The position numbers were made by a program, and so were the translations under genes. Shown piece after piece: positions 1-9,203 of a stretch of 64,000 nucleotides of DNA (positions within the stretch are counted from its first letter, which is position 1; every line of letters begins with the position of its first letter). The DNA comes from TH-plancto1 sp043777375 (GTDB taxonomy: Bacteria > Planctomycetota > Planctomycetia > Planctomycetales > Planctomycetaceae). The stretch lies in contig JAYWHX010000130.1 in assembly GCA_043777375.1 (NCBI GenBank), positions 1 to 64,000 on the forward strand. Direction: 5' to 3'. The notes below the pieces were generated by a model. That model worked only from the letters and a program-made list of their open reading frames with translations, had not been told where the DNA came from and did no database searches.

Positions 1-1809
1 CAGAATGATATCCCGGACGGTGCCGCCGCTGGGGATCATCGGGAGGACGTGTTCCTGGTATGGGCAGATCACGTCGAGCAGGAACGGGCCGTCGTGGGCC
101 AGCATTTCGGCGATGGCGGCGGGCAGATCCTTTTTCAGGCGGACCTGCCTAGCCATCACGCCAAATCCCTTGGCGATCTGCACGAAGTTCGGGTAGGTGT
201 CTTCGTAGTGCCCACCGGCCCCCTCGCCCAGCCATTCGGGATGGTCGATCGGACCGAGGTAAGTATGGGCCCGCTGGCCGTTCATGAAGCGGTCTTCCCA
301 CTGCACCACCATGCCGAGGTGCTGGTTGTTCAGGATCACGACCTTAACCGGCAGCTTCTCGCAGGCCAGCGTCGCCAGTTCCTGGACATTCATCAGCATG
401 CAACCGTCGCCATCGATGTCGATACAAATTCGGCCCGGGTGAGCGGCCTGCATCCCCATCGCAGCGGGTAGTCCGAAGCCCATCGTGCCCAGCCCAGAAC
501 TGGAGAGCCAGCGTTTTGGCTTGCGGAAGCGGAAGTGTTGAGCCGACCACATCTGGTGCTGACCGACGCCGACCGCCAGGATCGGGTCATGGTCGATCGT
601 CTGCTTCCAAAGTTCCGTGATCGCAGCTTGTGGCAGGATGTACGTCGGGTCATCCTTGAACGTCAGCGGGTGCTTGTCCCGCCATTCGTTGATCTGCTTC
701 CACCAGTCATCGATCACTGGCTTGTCCGCAGCTGTGAACGTGGCGTTGAGCATTTTCAGGAATTGAAGGACATCGCCGATCACCGGGATGTGGGCTTCCT
801 TGTTCTTGTGCATTTCCGATGGGTCGATGTCGACGTGGACGATCTTCCCATGCTTGGCGAACTCTTCGAGTTTGCCCGTCACGCGGTCATCAAACCGGAC
901 GCCCAAAGCGAGCAGGAGATCCGCCTCGTTGACAGCGAAGTTGGAGTACGCCGTCCCATGCATGCCGAGCATGTGCAGTGACTGCTGGTCATCGCCGGGG
1001 AAGGCTCCGATCCCCATGACCGTTGTGGTGACAGGAATGCCAGTGGCGCGAGCGAACTTGGTCAGTTCTTCCGCCGCGTTGGCCGTGATGACACCGCCGC
1101 CGACGTAGAAGATTGGCTTCTTGGAGCGCTTGATGGCCGCGATGACGCGGTTAATCGTCTCTTGCGGAATCGCCGGTGGCTCGGGGTGGTAGCCGGGGAG
1201 GTCCATGTCTGGATCCCAGTCGATCTCGCCCTCGATCTTGGCCAGCTGGATGTTCTTGGGGATGTCGATCAGCACTGGACCAGGTCGCCCCGTGCTGGCC
1301 ACGTGGAAGGCTTCTTTAACGATGCGAGGAATCGAGTGCAGGCACTTCTGAATCGAATCGTGACAGCGCCAGTCTTCGGCACCGAGCAGATAATGATGCT
1401 TGGTAATCGGGCGACAGATCTCAACGATTGGCGTTTCCTGAAACGCATCGGTTCCGATGACCGCTTGCGGCACCTGACCCGTGATACACAGCATGGGAAT
1501 ACTGTCCATCTTGGCGTCAGCGATGGCAGTGACGAGGTTCGTCGCGCCGGGACCGCTGGTCGCCATGCACACGCCGACTTCGTTGGTCGTGCGGGAGACG
1601 CCTTGCGCGGCAAATGCGCCGCCCTGCTCATGACGAGGCAGGATCGTGCGGATCTCATCGCTGAATTTCCGCAGCGCCTGGTGCAGCGGCATGCTGCATC
1701 CGCCCGGATACGCGAAGATAGTTTTCGTGCCGTGCCGAACAAGGCACTGAATCACGATGTCGGCCCCATTCAGGGCGGTTTGGGTCTCGGTGGTCGGTGT
1801 GGCAGCCAC
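1..1809 (-). CDS. ilvB: Acetolactate synthase large subunit (partial, C-terminus outside window)
   Basis: Thiamine-diphosphate enzyme that condenses two pyruvates, or pyruvate and 2-oxobutyrate, in branched-chain amino acid synthesis. 603 codons are visible and the frame runs off the left edge, so the stop is not seen. The catalytic glutamate is Glu61 in LPRHEQGG, preceded by the usual FAYPGG segment. The ThDP/Mg site appears late as IDGDGCM followed by ILNNQHLGMV, and the visible end reads PSGGTVRDIIL, typical of the last residues of this family, so little is missing. The GTG start at 1809 is the only start after an in-frame TGA a few codons upstream and has a GAGAGG motif before it. The regulatory subunit ilvN may lie beyond the left edge. 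Family assignment is firm; ilvB versus ilvI naming is arbitrary. Confidence 0.95.
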   Translation of the reverse strand, partial: MAATPTTETQTALNGADIVIQCLVRHGTKTIFAYPGGCSMPLHQALRKFSDEIRTILPRHEQGGAFAAQGVSRTTNEVGVCMATSGPGATNLVTAIADAKMDSIPMLCITGQVPQAVIGTDAFQETPIVEICRPITKHHYLLGAEDWRCHDSIQKCLHSIPRIVKEAFHVASTGRPGPVLIDIPKNIQLAKIEGEIDWDPDMDLPGYHPEPPAIPQETINRVIAAIKRSKKPIFYVGGGVITANAAEELTKFARATGIPVTTTVMGIGAFPGDDQQSLHMLGMHGTAYSNFAVNEADLLLALGVRFDDRVTGKLEEFAKHGKIVHVDIDPSEMHKNKEAHIPVIGDVLQFLKMLNATFTAADKPVIDDWWKQINEWRDKHPLTFKDDPTYILPQAAITELWKQTIDHDPILAVGVGQHQMWSAQHFRFRKPKRWLSSSGLGTMGFGLPAAMGMQAAHPGRICIDIDGDGCMLMNVQELATLACEKLPVKVVILNNQHLGMVVQWEDRFMNGQRAHTYLGPIDHPEWLGEGAGGHYEDTYPNFVQIAKGFGVMARQVRLKKDLPAAIAEMLAHDGPFLLDVICPYQEHVLPMIPSGGTVRDIIL

Positions 1810-2056
1810 GGACGCGGCCTCTCAACAGTCGATGAAGTGGGAGGAAGTTCCGAACAGATCGTCACTTCCGTGAGGACAGACCCTCAAATCACTCGTCAGG
1901 TTCGGGAGAACCGACAAGTCCAGAAGTGTATCCCACTCTCGCCTCTAAAACGAGTCTCCCAATCGAAATGCACCGCGACCCGGCAGGAAAGCGGTGCGAA
2001 TCTCCCGATTAGGCGGAAGTTCATTGAGGATTCGTTTTGCCGTACATCGAACGTGT

Positions 2057-2758
2057 CTACGGCGTGCCCTCAGCTGGGGGAGTCGTCGCCGGATCTGCTG
2101 GTGCTGGCAGAGTTTCTGTCTGTACTGCTGTTGTTTCCACGGCAGGCCCCAGCGAAGGAGTTGCGGGTTCCGGGGAAGAGATCTCCATTCCCTCAGAAGG
2201 GGGACGTCGTGTGCGTCCGAAAGCTCCCCCCACAGGAGGTCCGCCCACCCCGCCGCCGCCATTCGCGTCCTGCCTCACGGGACCATTCCCGAATTCCCTC
2301 CGGAGAGAATTGCTTGTTCCTTCGGCAACCGATTCTGTCTGCGGATCCCGAATCTCTGGCTCGCCGGGCGATTGAGGAGTAATGAACAGAAGAAGCTCGG
2401 GCTTCTCTTCACGCGATGCGACCAGCGTCACTTTGTACTGGCCCGGCTTGAAGACGCTGAGCCATGAGCAGTGATAGTGGTCGTATTGGCCGAAAGCCAC
2501 AGGCCCGTTGATCGCCGGGGCCATGGCCAACAGCTGCATGGCTTCCGCCAGAGTCGTTTCACTCTTCTCATTCGCCGCGAAGTCATTCAGCGCATTAATC
2601 GTGGCAGAGTGCCCTCGCGCCGCCCGAAACTCAATGAGGACCACGACCAGCAGCAGTCCGATGATGCCCCAAACGGCCACTCGCTCCCAGGGATTGCGAG
2701 GCGGCTTGGACGATGTGGGGGCCACAGGAACAGCGTTTGAAACAACAGGCGTACTCAT
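2057..2758 (-). CDS. Hypothetical membrane-anchored protein with Pro/Gly-rich tail
   Basis: 233 residues with no family I recognise. Residues about 28-45 form one hydrophobic segment (WGIIGLLLVVVLIEF), preceded by a short basic, Pro/Ser-rich cytoplasmic end, so it is probably a bitopic inner-membrane protein. The central part (about 50-130) is a folded-looking domain rich in aromatic residues. From about residue 150 onward it is low-complexity Gly, Pro and Thr (GGGGVGGPPVGG, then PAPADPATTPP), which suggests an extended periplasmic tail. It is 247 bases upstream of the ilvB start on the same strand, far enough for separate transcription. Coding status is supported by length and the coherent anchor; function is unknown. 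Confidence 0.6.
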   Translation of the reverse strand: MSTPVVSNAVPVAPTSSKPPRNPWERVAVWGIIGLLLVVVLIEFRAARGHSATINALNDFAANEKSETTLAEAMQLLAMAPAINGPVAFGQYDHYHCSWLSVFKPGQYKVTLVASREEKPELLLFITPQSPGEPEIRDPQTESVAEGTSNSLRREFGNGPVRQDANGGGGVGGPPVGGAFGRTRRPPSEGMEISSPEPATPSLGPAVETTAVQTETLPAPADPATTPPAEGTP

Positions 2759-2929
2759 AGAACTGCCCCCAAGGAATAGGGTGAGAAGAAAAGTGCAGTT
2801 CGCAGCATGCCTGCTGTCGGCCCAAGTGACAACCCCACAGCTGTCATTTCACGTTCAAGCTCCTGATTGACAGTGCCGAAGATTCAATGTGCCAAGACGA
2901 CCATTTGACCAATTCCACAGTCTTGAGAA

Positions 2930-3844
2930 TCATTTCTGCGCCACAGTTTTCTCGACCCACACCGAGCAGGGGGCGTGATGCAGCACCCCCAGCGAAGTGC
3001 TTCCCAGAAGGAATCGCTCCCACCGCCCCAGTCCTCGATTGCCGATCACGATCAGTTCGGCCTTCCAGTTCTCAGCTTCCTGAACAATGGTGTTCGCAAT
3101 CTGTGTCGACTCGTAGTCAGCTGTCTCAACACGCGAAAACCCCCTGGAGAGACGCTGAGAGGCGGACTGTAGAATCGCCTCCGCTTCCAGACGTTCCGCC
3201 GTTCGGTATGGCTCGTACACTGGGGCGATCTCGAAGCCAAAGGCCCTCTCGATCTGATGCGCGGTAATGACGCGAGCGACAGCATCGGTCGGCCACTGCC
3301 ACGAGGCAAAACGGTCGATGGCTTGATTTGACGCCGCAGATCCATCCGTGGCAAATAGAATCCGCCGGGGTTGTGATAACGGCATGTGCCCATCTGTCAC
3401 ATTGGTGTGCGGTTCTGTGCGGACGACCAGAACAGATTGAGGGGCATTTCGGCACACATAATCCGAAACCGAACCCAGCAGGAATCGCGAAACTCCCGAT
3501 AAGCCCCGCGCGCCCAGAACGATCACATCTGTCGGATGTTCCTTCGCAGCTGCGATGATCTCATTCGCTGGATCGCCGATCCGTAGATCAGTGGTCACCG
3601 AGGCAAACACCGACCGCAGGCGTTCCGCTTCGGCTGTCGTGCGCGGGGCGACAACGGTGTTCTGAATCTGGTGAGCCTGCTGAAACAGAACATCCTCCAC
3701 GTAGTATTCAGACAGCGTCACCGGCAGCGACGTGACCGCCAGCAACCGCACGGCGGGCCGCTCGAGAAACGGTAAACTGACGACGAATTCCTGAGCAGCG
3801 CGTGAACTATCAGAGCCATCCGAGGCAATGAGCAGATGAGACAT
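2930..3844 (-). CDS. Universal stress protein with two Usp domains
   Basis: 304 residues forming two UspA domains in tandem (about 1-145 and 155-300). Each ends with the nucleotide-binding pattern G-x2-G-x9-G-S: GARGLSGVSRFLLGS in the first and GNRGLGRWERFLLGS in the second, so both halves should bind ATP. Such proteins are cytoplasmic and associated with stress or dormancy. The ATG at 3844 has GGGAG about 8 bases upstream. It ends a possible two-gene unit: the cytochrome c'-like gene stops 60 bases upstream on the same strand, hinting at a role in redox or respiratory stress. The assignment is firm, the physiological role is not. Confidence 0.9.
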   Translation of the reverse strand: MSHLLIASDGSDSSRAAQEFVVSLPFLERPAVRLLAVTSLPVTLSEYYVEDVLFQQAHQIQNTVVAPRTTAEAERLRSVFASVTTDLRIGDPANEIIAAAKEHPTDVIVLGARGLSGVSRFLLGSVSDYVCRNAPQSVLVVRTEPHTNVTDGHMPLSQPRRILFATDGSAASNQAIDRFASWQWPTDAVARVITAHQIERAFGFEIAPVYEPYRTAERLEAEAILQSASQRLSRGFSRVETADYESTQIANTIVQEAENWKAELIVIGNRGLGRWERFLLGSTSLGVLHHAPCSVWVEKTVAQK

Positions 3845-3904
3845 GACAGGCTCCCAGTGAAATTGAAACGGACACGATTCCCAGCGGCAAAATCGCTGGT
3901 GGTA

Positions 3905-4363
3905 CTACTTGGCGGCTTCGACGACCAGCTCGTTGCGAACAAACCGATGGCATTCAATGCAGCCCATCGTCGTATCCATCCAGCGCAAGGCGGCGCGATC
4001 AATATTGTTGTCGTTCGCAGCTTCGACCAACTTTTTCGCTGAGCGATTGAACTCGTCGCTGAATTGCTTGTACATCACGTCCTGCGAGACTCGCCAGTTT
4101 TCCGTGTCACTCATCTCGGCCAGAGTCGTGGCACCGGCCTTGATGAGATCGGTGTCTTCCAGCGCCAGACCTTCGAGGATCGTGTTGGAGGCTGCCAGCT
4201 TCTTCCGCATGAAATCCCGTAACGCGGGACTGATCGGTTTCGCCTTCGCAGCTGCTACGGCCACTGGTTTCGGGTCATTCGCGAGGGCTGAACGGTAAAC
4301 AGCACCTGCCGTAACAATCAGTGCGAGAGTGACAAACGACGCAGCCAAGATCGAACGCGACAT
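3905..4363 (-). CDS. Cytochrome c'-like mono-heme protein
   Basis: 152 residues with an N-terminal signal peptide (ILAASFVTLALIVTAGAVY, cleavage near SALA-ND) and one heme c motif, CIECH at residues 135-139, close to the C-terminus. A C-terminal CxxCH in an all-helical protein of about 130 mature residues is the hallmark of cytochrome c' and related four-helix-bundle cytochromes. The protein should be periplasmic and may bind NO or CO or serve electron transfer. The start at 4363 is chosen over longer in-frame starts because AAGGAG sits 8-10 bases upstream and the signal peptide begins there. It precedes the universal stress gene by 60 bases. A different small class of c-type cytochrome is possible. 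Confidence 0.75.
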   Translation of the reverse strand: MSRSILAASFVTLALIVTAGAVYRSALANDPKPVAVAAAKAKPISPALRDFMRKKLAASNTILEGLALEDTDLIKAGATTLAEMSDTENWRVSQDVMYKQFSDEFNRSAKKLVEAANDNNIDRAALRWMDTTMGCIECHRFVRNELVVEAAK

Positions 4364-4499
4364 GGAATTCACTCCTTGTGTCGAGGGCGCGCGGCAGACA
4401 CCAGTCCACCGGATCAACGGAGATCGAGCCCTCGGGGCAACAAGGTGTGACGCAAGATTTGTGCCGCCACGAAGTCGAATCCCCGGACAGATTCTTCTG

Positions 4500-4531
4500 G
4501 CGAGCGGGGCGGCGTCAGCCCCCTGGTTGTA
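4500..4531. repeat. Short intergenic repeat, family C copy 1
   Basis: The 32-base segment beginning GCGAGCGGGGCGGCGTCAGC lies between the stop of the dihydroorotase gene and the start of the cytochrome c'-like gene. A diverged copy in the same orientation is at 41770-41802 (GCGAGCGCAGTGGCGCTAGC, followed in both copies by CCCCTG). The internal GGGGC...GCCCC part can form a small hairpin. Only two copies were found by eye. Confidence 0.5.
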
Positions 4532-4550
4532 GAGGCACAGCCTCGACCCT

Positions 4551-5873
4551 TTACCCCCAGAACCCACCGCGTGCATGTTCAAACACCGCTTCGGTTCCGC
4601 GATGCTCTGCATCCACTCGGCCATCTTGAAACACAGTCCGCCCCATCACCCAAGTCCGTACAGGCCACCCCGTCAACTCGTCGCCATCCCACGGACTCCA
4701 TCCGCTCTTGGTCAGCTGGTCGGCATTGCGAACGGTCTGCTTTTTGTGGAGGTCAATCAGAACCAGATCCGCGTCATACCCTTCCGCGATGCGCCCCTTA
4801 CCCACAATGTCCCACACTCGTGCCGGAGCGTCACACATCCAGGCGACCACCTGCTCCAGTGTGCAGCGCCCGCGCTGCACGCTGTCGAGCATCAGGGCCA
4901 GCGAGTTCTCGACCGCTGGCAATCCGGACGGCGACTGCGGATAGGGCTGAGCTTTTTCTGCGAGCGTGTGCGGCGCATGATCGGTCGCAATGACTTGGAT
5001 CAATCCGTCCCGCAGGGCCTGCCACAACCCCGCGTTGTCATCCGCATTCTTGATGCTCGGGTTCATCTGAATCAGAGTCCCCAGCCGGTCGTAGTCGCCG
5101 ACATGAAACAGCAGATGATGCGGGCACGCCTCCGCAGTAATCAACCCGCGATGATCCCGAAGTAATTCCACTTCTGCAGCTGTCGAGACGTGCAGCACAT
5201 GAAAGCGGTGATGGTGCCGGTGAGCGAGATCAATCGCCCGTTTCGTCGAGACATATGCCGCCCGGTGATCTCGCAGCTGGGAGTGCTGGCGAACATCATT
5301 CAGCGTTCCGAGCCGCGCCTTGTTGGCGGCGATCGTGGCCTCGTCCTCACAGTGAGCACAAATCGGCAGAGTCGTCTCCGTAAAGATTTGTTCAAGGGCT
5401 AACTGATTATCGACCAGTAAATCGCCCGTACTCGACCCGATGAAGATCTTGATGCCCGGCGTGCGTTTCGCAGCTGCGAGTTCGGCGACGTTGTGTTCCG
5501 TTGCTCCGATGTAGAACCCGTAATTGACCACCGATTTCGTGGCGGCTAGAGCAAGCTTCTCATGCAGAGCCGCTACGCTGGTCGTGGTCGGCTTCGTGTT
5601 GGGCATCTCCAGAAACGTCGTCACTCCCCCCTTCGCACATGCCAAACTGCCGGTGTGCAAGTCCTCCTTGTGCGTCAACCCCGGATCGCGAAAGTGAACC
5701 TGGTCGTCGATCACTCCGGGGAGCAGATGGAGCCCGGTCGCATCGACGACCTCATCCGCCGCCGCTGTTCGCGGCGGATCAATTGCGAGAATCTTCCCGC
5801 CCTCAATCAGCAGATCCGCCCGTACGATTCCGGTGGGAAGAACAAGGTCAGCGTTTCGGATGAGAGTGCGCAT
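4551..5873 (-). CDS. pyrC: Dihydroorotase (class I)
   Basis: 440 residues, the usual length for class I dihydroorotase, which cyclises carbamoyl-aspartate to dihydroorotate in pyrimidine synthesis. Amidohydrolase landmarks are in order: LPGVIDDQVHFRDPG (52-65), EMPNTKP, ICAHCEDEA, HVLHVSTAAE, EACPHH, and ATDHAPH with the catalytic Asp. The first metal-binding His of the usual HxH is Gln58 here (Gln-Val-His60), a substitution I recall from some bacteroidetal dihydroorotases; the other ligands seem present. The ATG at 5873 has no clear Shine-Dalgarno sequence. Its neighbour upstream on the same strand is the EF-hand redox gene (57-base gap). pyrH lies 12 kb away, so pyrimidine genes are not clustered. 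Confidence 0.93.
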   Translation of the reverse strand: MRTLIRNADLVLPTGIVRADLLIEGGKILAIDPPRTAAADEVVDATGLHLLPGVIDDQVHFRDPGLTHKEDLHTGSLACAKGGVTTFLEMPNTKPTTTSVAALHEKLALAATKSVVNYGFYIGATEHNVAELAAAKRTPGIKIFIGSSTGDLLVDNQLALEQIFTETTLPICAHCEDEATIAANKARLGTLNDVRQHSQLRDHRAAYVSTKRAIDLAHRHHHRFHVLHVSTAAEVELLRDHRGLITAEACPHHLLFHVGDYDRLGTLIQMNPSIKNADDNAGLWQALRDGLIQVIATDHAPHTLAEKAQPYPQSPSGLPAVENSLALMLDSVQRGRCTLEQVVAWMCDAPARVWDIVGKGRIAEGYDADLVLIDLHKKQTVRNADQLTKSGWSPWDGDELTGWPVRTWVMGRTVFQDGRVDAEHRGTEAVFEHARGGFWG

Positions 5874-5929
5874 TCAGAGTGGTTCACAAGTTGTGTCTAC
5901 GGATCAGCCGAGGGAGGCAAGTGTCTCAG

Positions 5930-7210
5930 TCACTCGGCGGGCTTGGCAGGCTCGGCGGGTTCCATTGGCGTTTCCGGCATGTGCGGCGCGGGGATCTCGT
6001 TGAGTAGAGTCATTACCAATGCCTGTTCCATCTCGCCGACTTTGAAACCGAACGGGCCGCGACCAGATTGATAAGTCACCGCGCCGTTTTTGTCCAAGAC
6101 ATACAGACGTGCGGGCATCGCGCTGAATTGGTTGCCGACTGTATCGTCGACGCCATCGACCACGACGGGGATCGAGGGCTTGAGGATGGCCATGCAGGTC
6201 TTTGCAACTGCTGTGCGAGCTGCGTTGTCGAGCGGCTGTTCGACGTGGACCCCAGCGGTTTCGTTGCTGGACATGCACCAGCCATTACAGGGGTGGGCCT
6301 CGCGGACGTAGACGAAGAGGAAGTTCACGCGGTCGTTGAACCGGGCCACGATGGGTTCGACTCCGGGGTACATGCTGCGGAAGGGTCCGCAGGTGTAGTT
6401 GCCAAACACTAGCACGGTCGGCTTCTCGCCCACCAAGCTCGACAGGGAGACCGTACCGCTGCCATCGAGCAGTGGCAGTTGGAATTCCGGGGCGATGTCC
6501 CCCGGAAGCGGGCCTTCTTGCAAGCTTCCGATTTCACCGCTCGCCAGCCCCTTGAGAAGCGTCTCGACAGAGGGAGCATCACCCGGACGAAAGCCCCCTG
6601 CAGAGCCACCGCCGATGAGCGCATCACGAAACCCCTCATACGTCAGACTTTCCTCGTCGCCTCGGGCCTTGTCGAAGAAGGCCTGCCACTCCTCTGCGGT
6701 CAGCTGGCCATCACCCTGGCTGTCGAGTCGGCGGAAGAAGCGATTCGCCATGTAAGACTGCTCGACCCAGGGATTGCCATCCGACCAGTCGAGGTCGCCC
6801 GCCGTGATGCGACCGTCCTTGTTGCGATCCAGTCGCGCGAGCAATTCCTGCGGATCGGACAGCTTCTCGATAGAGAATCCACCTTCCGTTGGTTCCCCCC
6901 AGCGCTCGACCAGCGACCCAAAAGTAAACTCCGATTTTGCGGGACCGAACCAGCCATCTGTGGACTGCATTTGAGCCCCGCTGGCGATCGAAAGTAGCAT
7001 TCGGACCGATTCCGAACGCTGATCCTCCGGAATCTCCAGCTGGAGTCTTTCCGCAGCCGTAGTCGCCTCGTCGGCGGTTTGCGGAACAGTCTCCCTGGTC
7101 AGGATGACAGGTGCCTGAACAACAGCGGGCTCGTCGGCGGACATGGGCACTCCTGAGGTACAAGCCCAGATCAGCAAGAGGGCAATCAACTGCATCTGAC
7201 GTCGCGGCAT
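5930..7210 (-). CDS. Secreted EF-hand protein with iodothyronine-deiodinase-like redox domain
   Basis: 426 residues. An N-terminal signal sequence (MQLIALLLIWACTSG) is followed by two EF-hand loops, DRNKDGRITAGDL and DSQGDGQLTAEEW, which should bind calcium. The C-terminal half is a thioredoxin-fold redoxin domain. It contains VFGNYTCGPF and, about 40 residues on, YVREAHPCNGW, which match the deiodinase family signatures FGSCTUPPF and EEAHPSDGW, with Cys (TGC, 6389-6391) where animal enzymes carry selenocysteine. The start at 7210 is chosen for GGGAG 8 bases upstream and for placing the signal peptide at the N-terminus. Likely a periplasmic thiol oxidoreductase; dehalogenase activity is not implied. 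The substrate is unknown. Confidence 0.75.
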   Translation of the reverse strand: MPRRQMQLIALLLIWACTSGVPMSADEPAVVQAPVILTRETVPQTADEATTAAERLQLEIPEDQRSESVRMLLSIASGAQMQSTDGWFGPAKSEFTFGSLVERWGEPTEGGFSIEKLSDPQELLARLDRNKDGRITAGDLDWSDGNPWVEQSYMANRFFRRLDSQGDGQLTAEEWQAFFDKARGDEESLTYEGFRDALIGGGSAGGFRPGDAPSVETLLKGLASGEIGSLQEGPLPGDIAPEFQLPLLDGSGTVSLSSLVGEKPTVLVFGNYTCGPFRSMYPGVEPIVARFNDRVNFLFVYVREAHPCNGWCMSSNETAGVHVEQPLDNAARTAVAKTCMAILKPSIPVVVDGVDDTVGNQFSAMPARLYVLDKNGAVTYQSGRGPFGFKVGEMEQALVMTLLNEIPAPHMPETPMEPAEPAKPAE

Positions 7211-7448
7211 TGGAGGCTCCCTGATACAGAGAATCGGTGCAGTCAGGCACACGAATGTATTATGGACATCTAGTCGCGGAATAGGAATGTCGTGGGTCTC
7301 GATAAGCCCTTAGGCAGAAGGACAAAAGCGTTTCCCCGCTACCCCGACTAGCCCAGTGGCGGGTTGGGCGTTTCAACACTCTGGCCTCAGCCCGCGGCGC
7401 CAGCAAGGGCCATGTGCCTGGCATTCCGGCTGACGCTACGACGTTCAA

Positions 7449-9203
7449 CTACGGCTGAACGGGAACGGGCGTCGGAGCCGCGCTGGCTGGCTGGTCTCCC
7501 TGGACTCGTTCGAGAGTATCAAAATACTTCTTGATCCCCTCATGATATCCGGGTGGAGCCTGCTCTTTTTCAATGGCTTCGTCGGTCGCCTGCTTGATGT
7601 CGGTGATGATCGCGCGGTACTCGGCCTGCATGTCTTTCATGTCGGCGTTGGGGGCGTCCTTGGTCTTGATCGACAGCAGGATCTTCCCTTTCTTGATGGC
7701 GGTCTTGGTCTTCTCGGTCTGGAACTTGGTCTTGGCGGCATCATCCTCTGGGGCCTTCCCACCCTCGCCAATTCCGCGACCTCCGAGCCCCTCACCATCT
7801 CCTTCGCCCTCACCACTTCCTTCTCCTTCACCCTCCCCTTCGCCTTCCTGCCCCTCACCTTCTCCGCCCATTTGGCCCATGATTTCGTCATACAACTGTT
7901 GATAGTCTTCCATGGTCGTGGCATCCGCCGCCATCTCACCATCGAGCTGTTCCTCGCCGTTGAGCTTCTTGGCCTTGGCGATATTTTCGAGGGCCTTTTC
8001 CAACTGCTCCAAGTCACGGGCCGATTGGGCCAGCTCCTTCAGCTCCATTTTGGCGAGCTCCATCGATTCCTTGGCCGCATCGAGGGCTTCCGTCGACATG
8101 TTCGGCTTTTCACCGGCCTTGCTCATCTGATCCAGTGCCCGCTCCAGCGCTGCTTGCATTCCCTTCGAACCCGCCTTCTTGCCCGCCAGCTTGGACATGT
8201 CGTCCATGTCCTTCTTCAGCTGTTGTGCCAGCTCGGATTTCTTCAGCGGGTCGGACTCTTTCATCAGCCGTTCCAGCTTGTCCTTCATCGCATCCATCTT
8301 CTTCAGCATCTCTTCCGGCTTGCCCTGTTGCAGCCCGTCCAGCATCTTGCGCATCTCTTCCGAGTTCTCGCTGCCGAACTGCTGGGTGGAGTCGAGATTC
8401 TTCTTCAGGTCTTTGAGGGCCTTGTTCGTATTGCTGAATTTCTCTCCGATGGCCTTTTGGTTTTCGTTCAGCTTCTTCTCATTCGCGACCGGCTGCGCCT
8501 TCTTCATTTCCTTGAGGTCTTTGGCCAATTTGTCGAGCGCCTTCTCCACGTCGTCGGACATCTCGGCATCGGAGTTTTGATCCGTGAGCGCCTTTTTGCG
8601 AATCTCTGTCGCCTTCTGGCTCTCTTTGATCGCATCCATCACCTTCTTCTGCTCGTTCGCGATCAGCTGCTTGCCGAACGGGTCGAGGTTCGGCAGGAAG
8701 TAGGCTGCGATCGCCAGGCAGGCGAGCAATAGCGCGCTGCCCGCTCGTCGTCCGGAACGGGGGTCAGCAGACGGATCGAGTGTCAGGACTTTCTCGGGAG
8801 CGATTTTCGCTGCCTGGTCCTCGGCATCTCGCGTGACCAGCGGTTGATACTCGCCCGCCGTTTGAGCGATGCGAGTCACGGTCAAGAACAAGTCATGTGT
8901 GTCGCACACTGCATCGACCTTGCGAGCCGATTCCAGCATCGCGGGCTTCCTCGCGAATAACAAACCGCCCAGTAGTGAGACCGCAGGCACGCTATACAGG
9001 ACCACCCGAATCCAAGAGTTCGCCTCACCCGCTGGAAGTAATCCGGTCAGTCGGACCCCAGCTGCAAACAGAAGCGAGACACCTGCCAACACCAAGAAGC
9101 TGACGTACGTCGCCCAGCCCAGGCGGACAAGATACATCCGCTGGCAAACACGCTTGAGCAGTGATGCGGACTGGGGACAAGCCGCTTGTTGGAGTTCAGT
9201 CAT
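7449..9203 (-). CDS. Large coiled-coil membrane protein (DUF4175-like)
   Basis: 584 residues. Two hydrophobic segments lie near residues 29-52 and 66-84 and a third near 157-173 (LLLACLAIAAYFLP). They are followed by about 250 residues of Lys/Glu/Met-rich coiled coil and a strikingly acidic Gly-Glu tract of about 35 residues near 470-510 with runs of EGEGEG. The architecture resembles large membrane proteins found beside MoxR/DUF58/BatA genes in planctomycetes. A DUF58 gene indeed starts 531 bases away, divergently. Probably an inner-membrane protein with a long soluble domain. The family name is a guess from architecture; the coding call is firm. Confidence 0.7.
   Translation of the reverse strand: MTELQQAACPQSASLLKRVCQRMYLVRLGWATYVSFLVLAGVSLLFAAGVRLTGLLPAGEANSWIRVVLYSVPAVSLLGGLLFARKPAMLESARKVDAVCDTHDLFLTVTRIAQTAGEYQPLVTRDAEDQAAKIAPEKVLTLDPSADPRSGRRAGSALLLACLAIAAYFLPNLDPFGKQLIANEQKKVMDAIKESQKATEIRKKALTDQNSDAEMSDDVEKALDKLAKDLKEMKKAQPVANEKKLNENQKAIGEKFSNTNKALKDLKKNLDSTQQFGSENSEEMRKMLDGLQQGKPEEMLKKMDAMKDKLERLMKESDPLKKSELAQQLKKDMDDMSKLAGKKAGSKGMQAALERALDQMSKAGEKPNMSTEALDAAKESMELAKMELKELAQSARDLEQLEKALENIAKAKKLNGEEQLDGEMAADATTMEDYQQLYDEIMGQMGGEGEGQEGEGEGEGEGSGEGEGDGEGLGGRGIGEGGKAPEDDAAKTKFQTEKTKTAIKKGKILLSIKTKDAPNADMKDMQAEYRAIITDIKQATDEAIEKEQAPPGYHEGIKKYFDTLERVQGDQPASAAPTPVPVQP

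Noticed and set aside
1162..2382. Plus-strand open frame of about 400 residues opposite ilvB
   Set aside because: It is antisense to the clear acetolactate synthase gene and its sequence has no family features.
7542..8732. Plus-strand open frame opposite the coiled-coil membrane protein
   Set aside because: Its Leu/His/Gln-rich product is the mirror of a Lys/Glu/Met-rich coiled coil, an artefact of codon composition.
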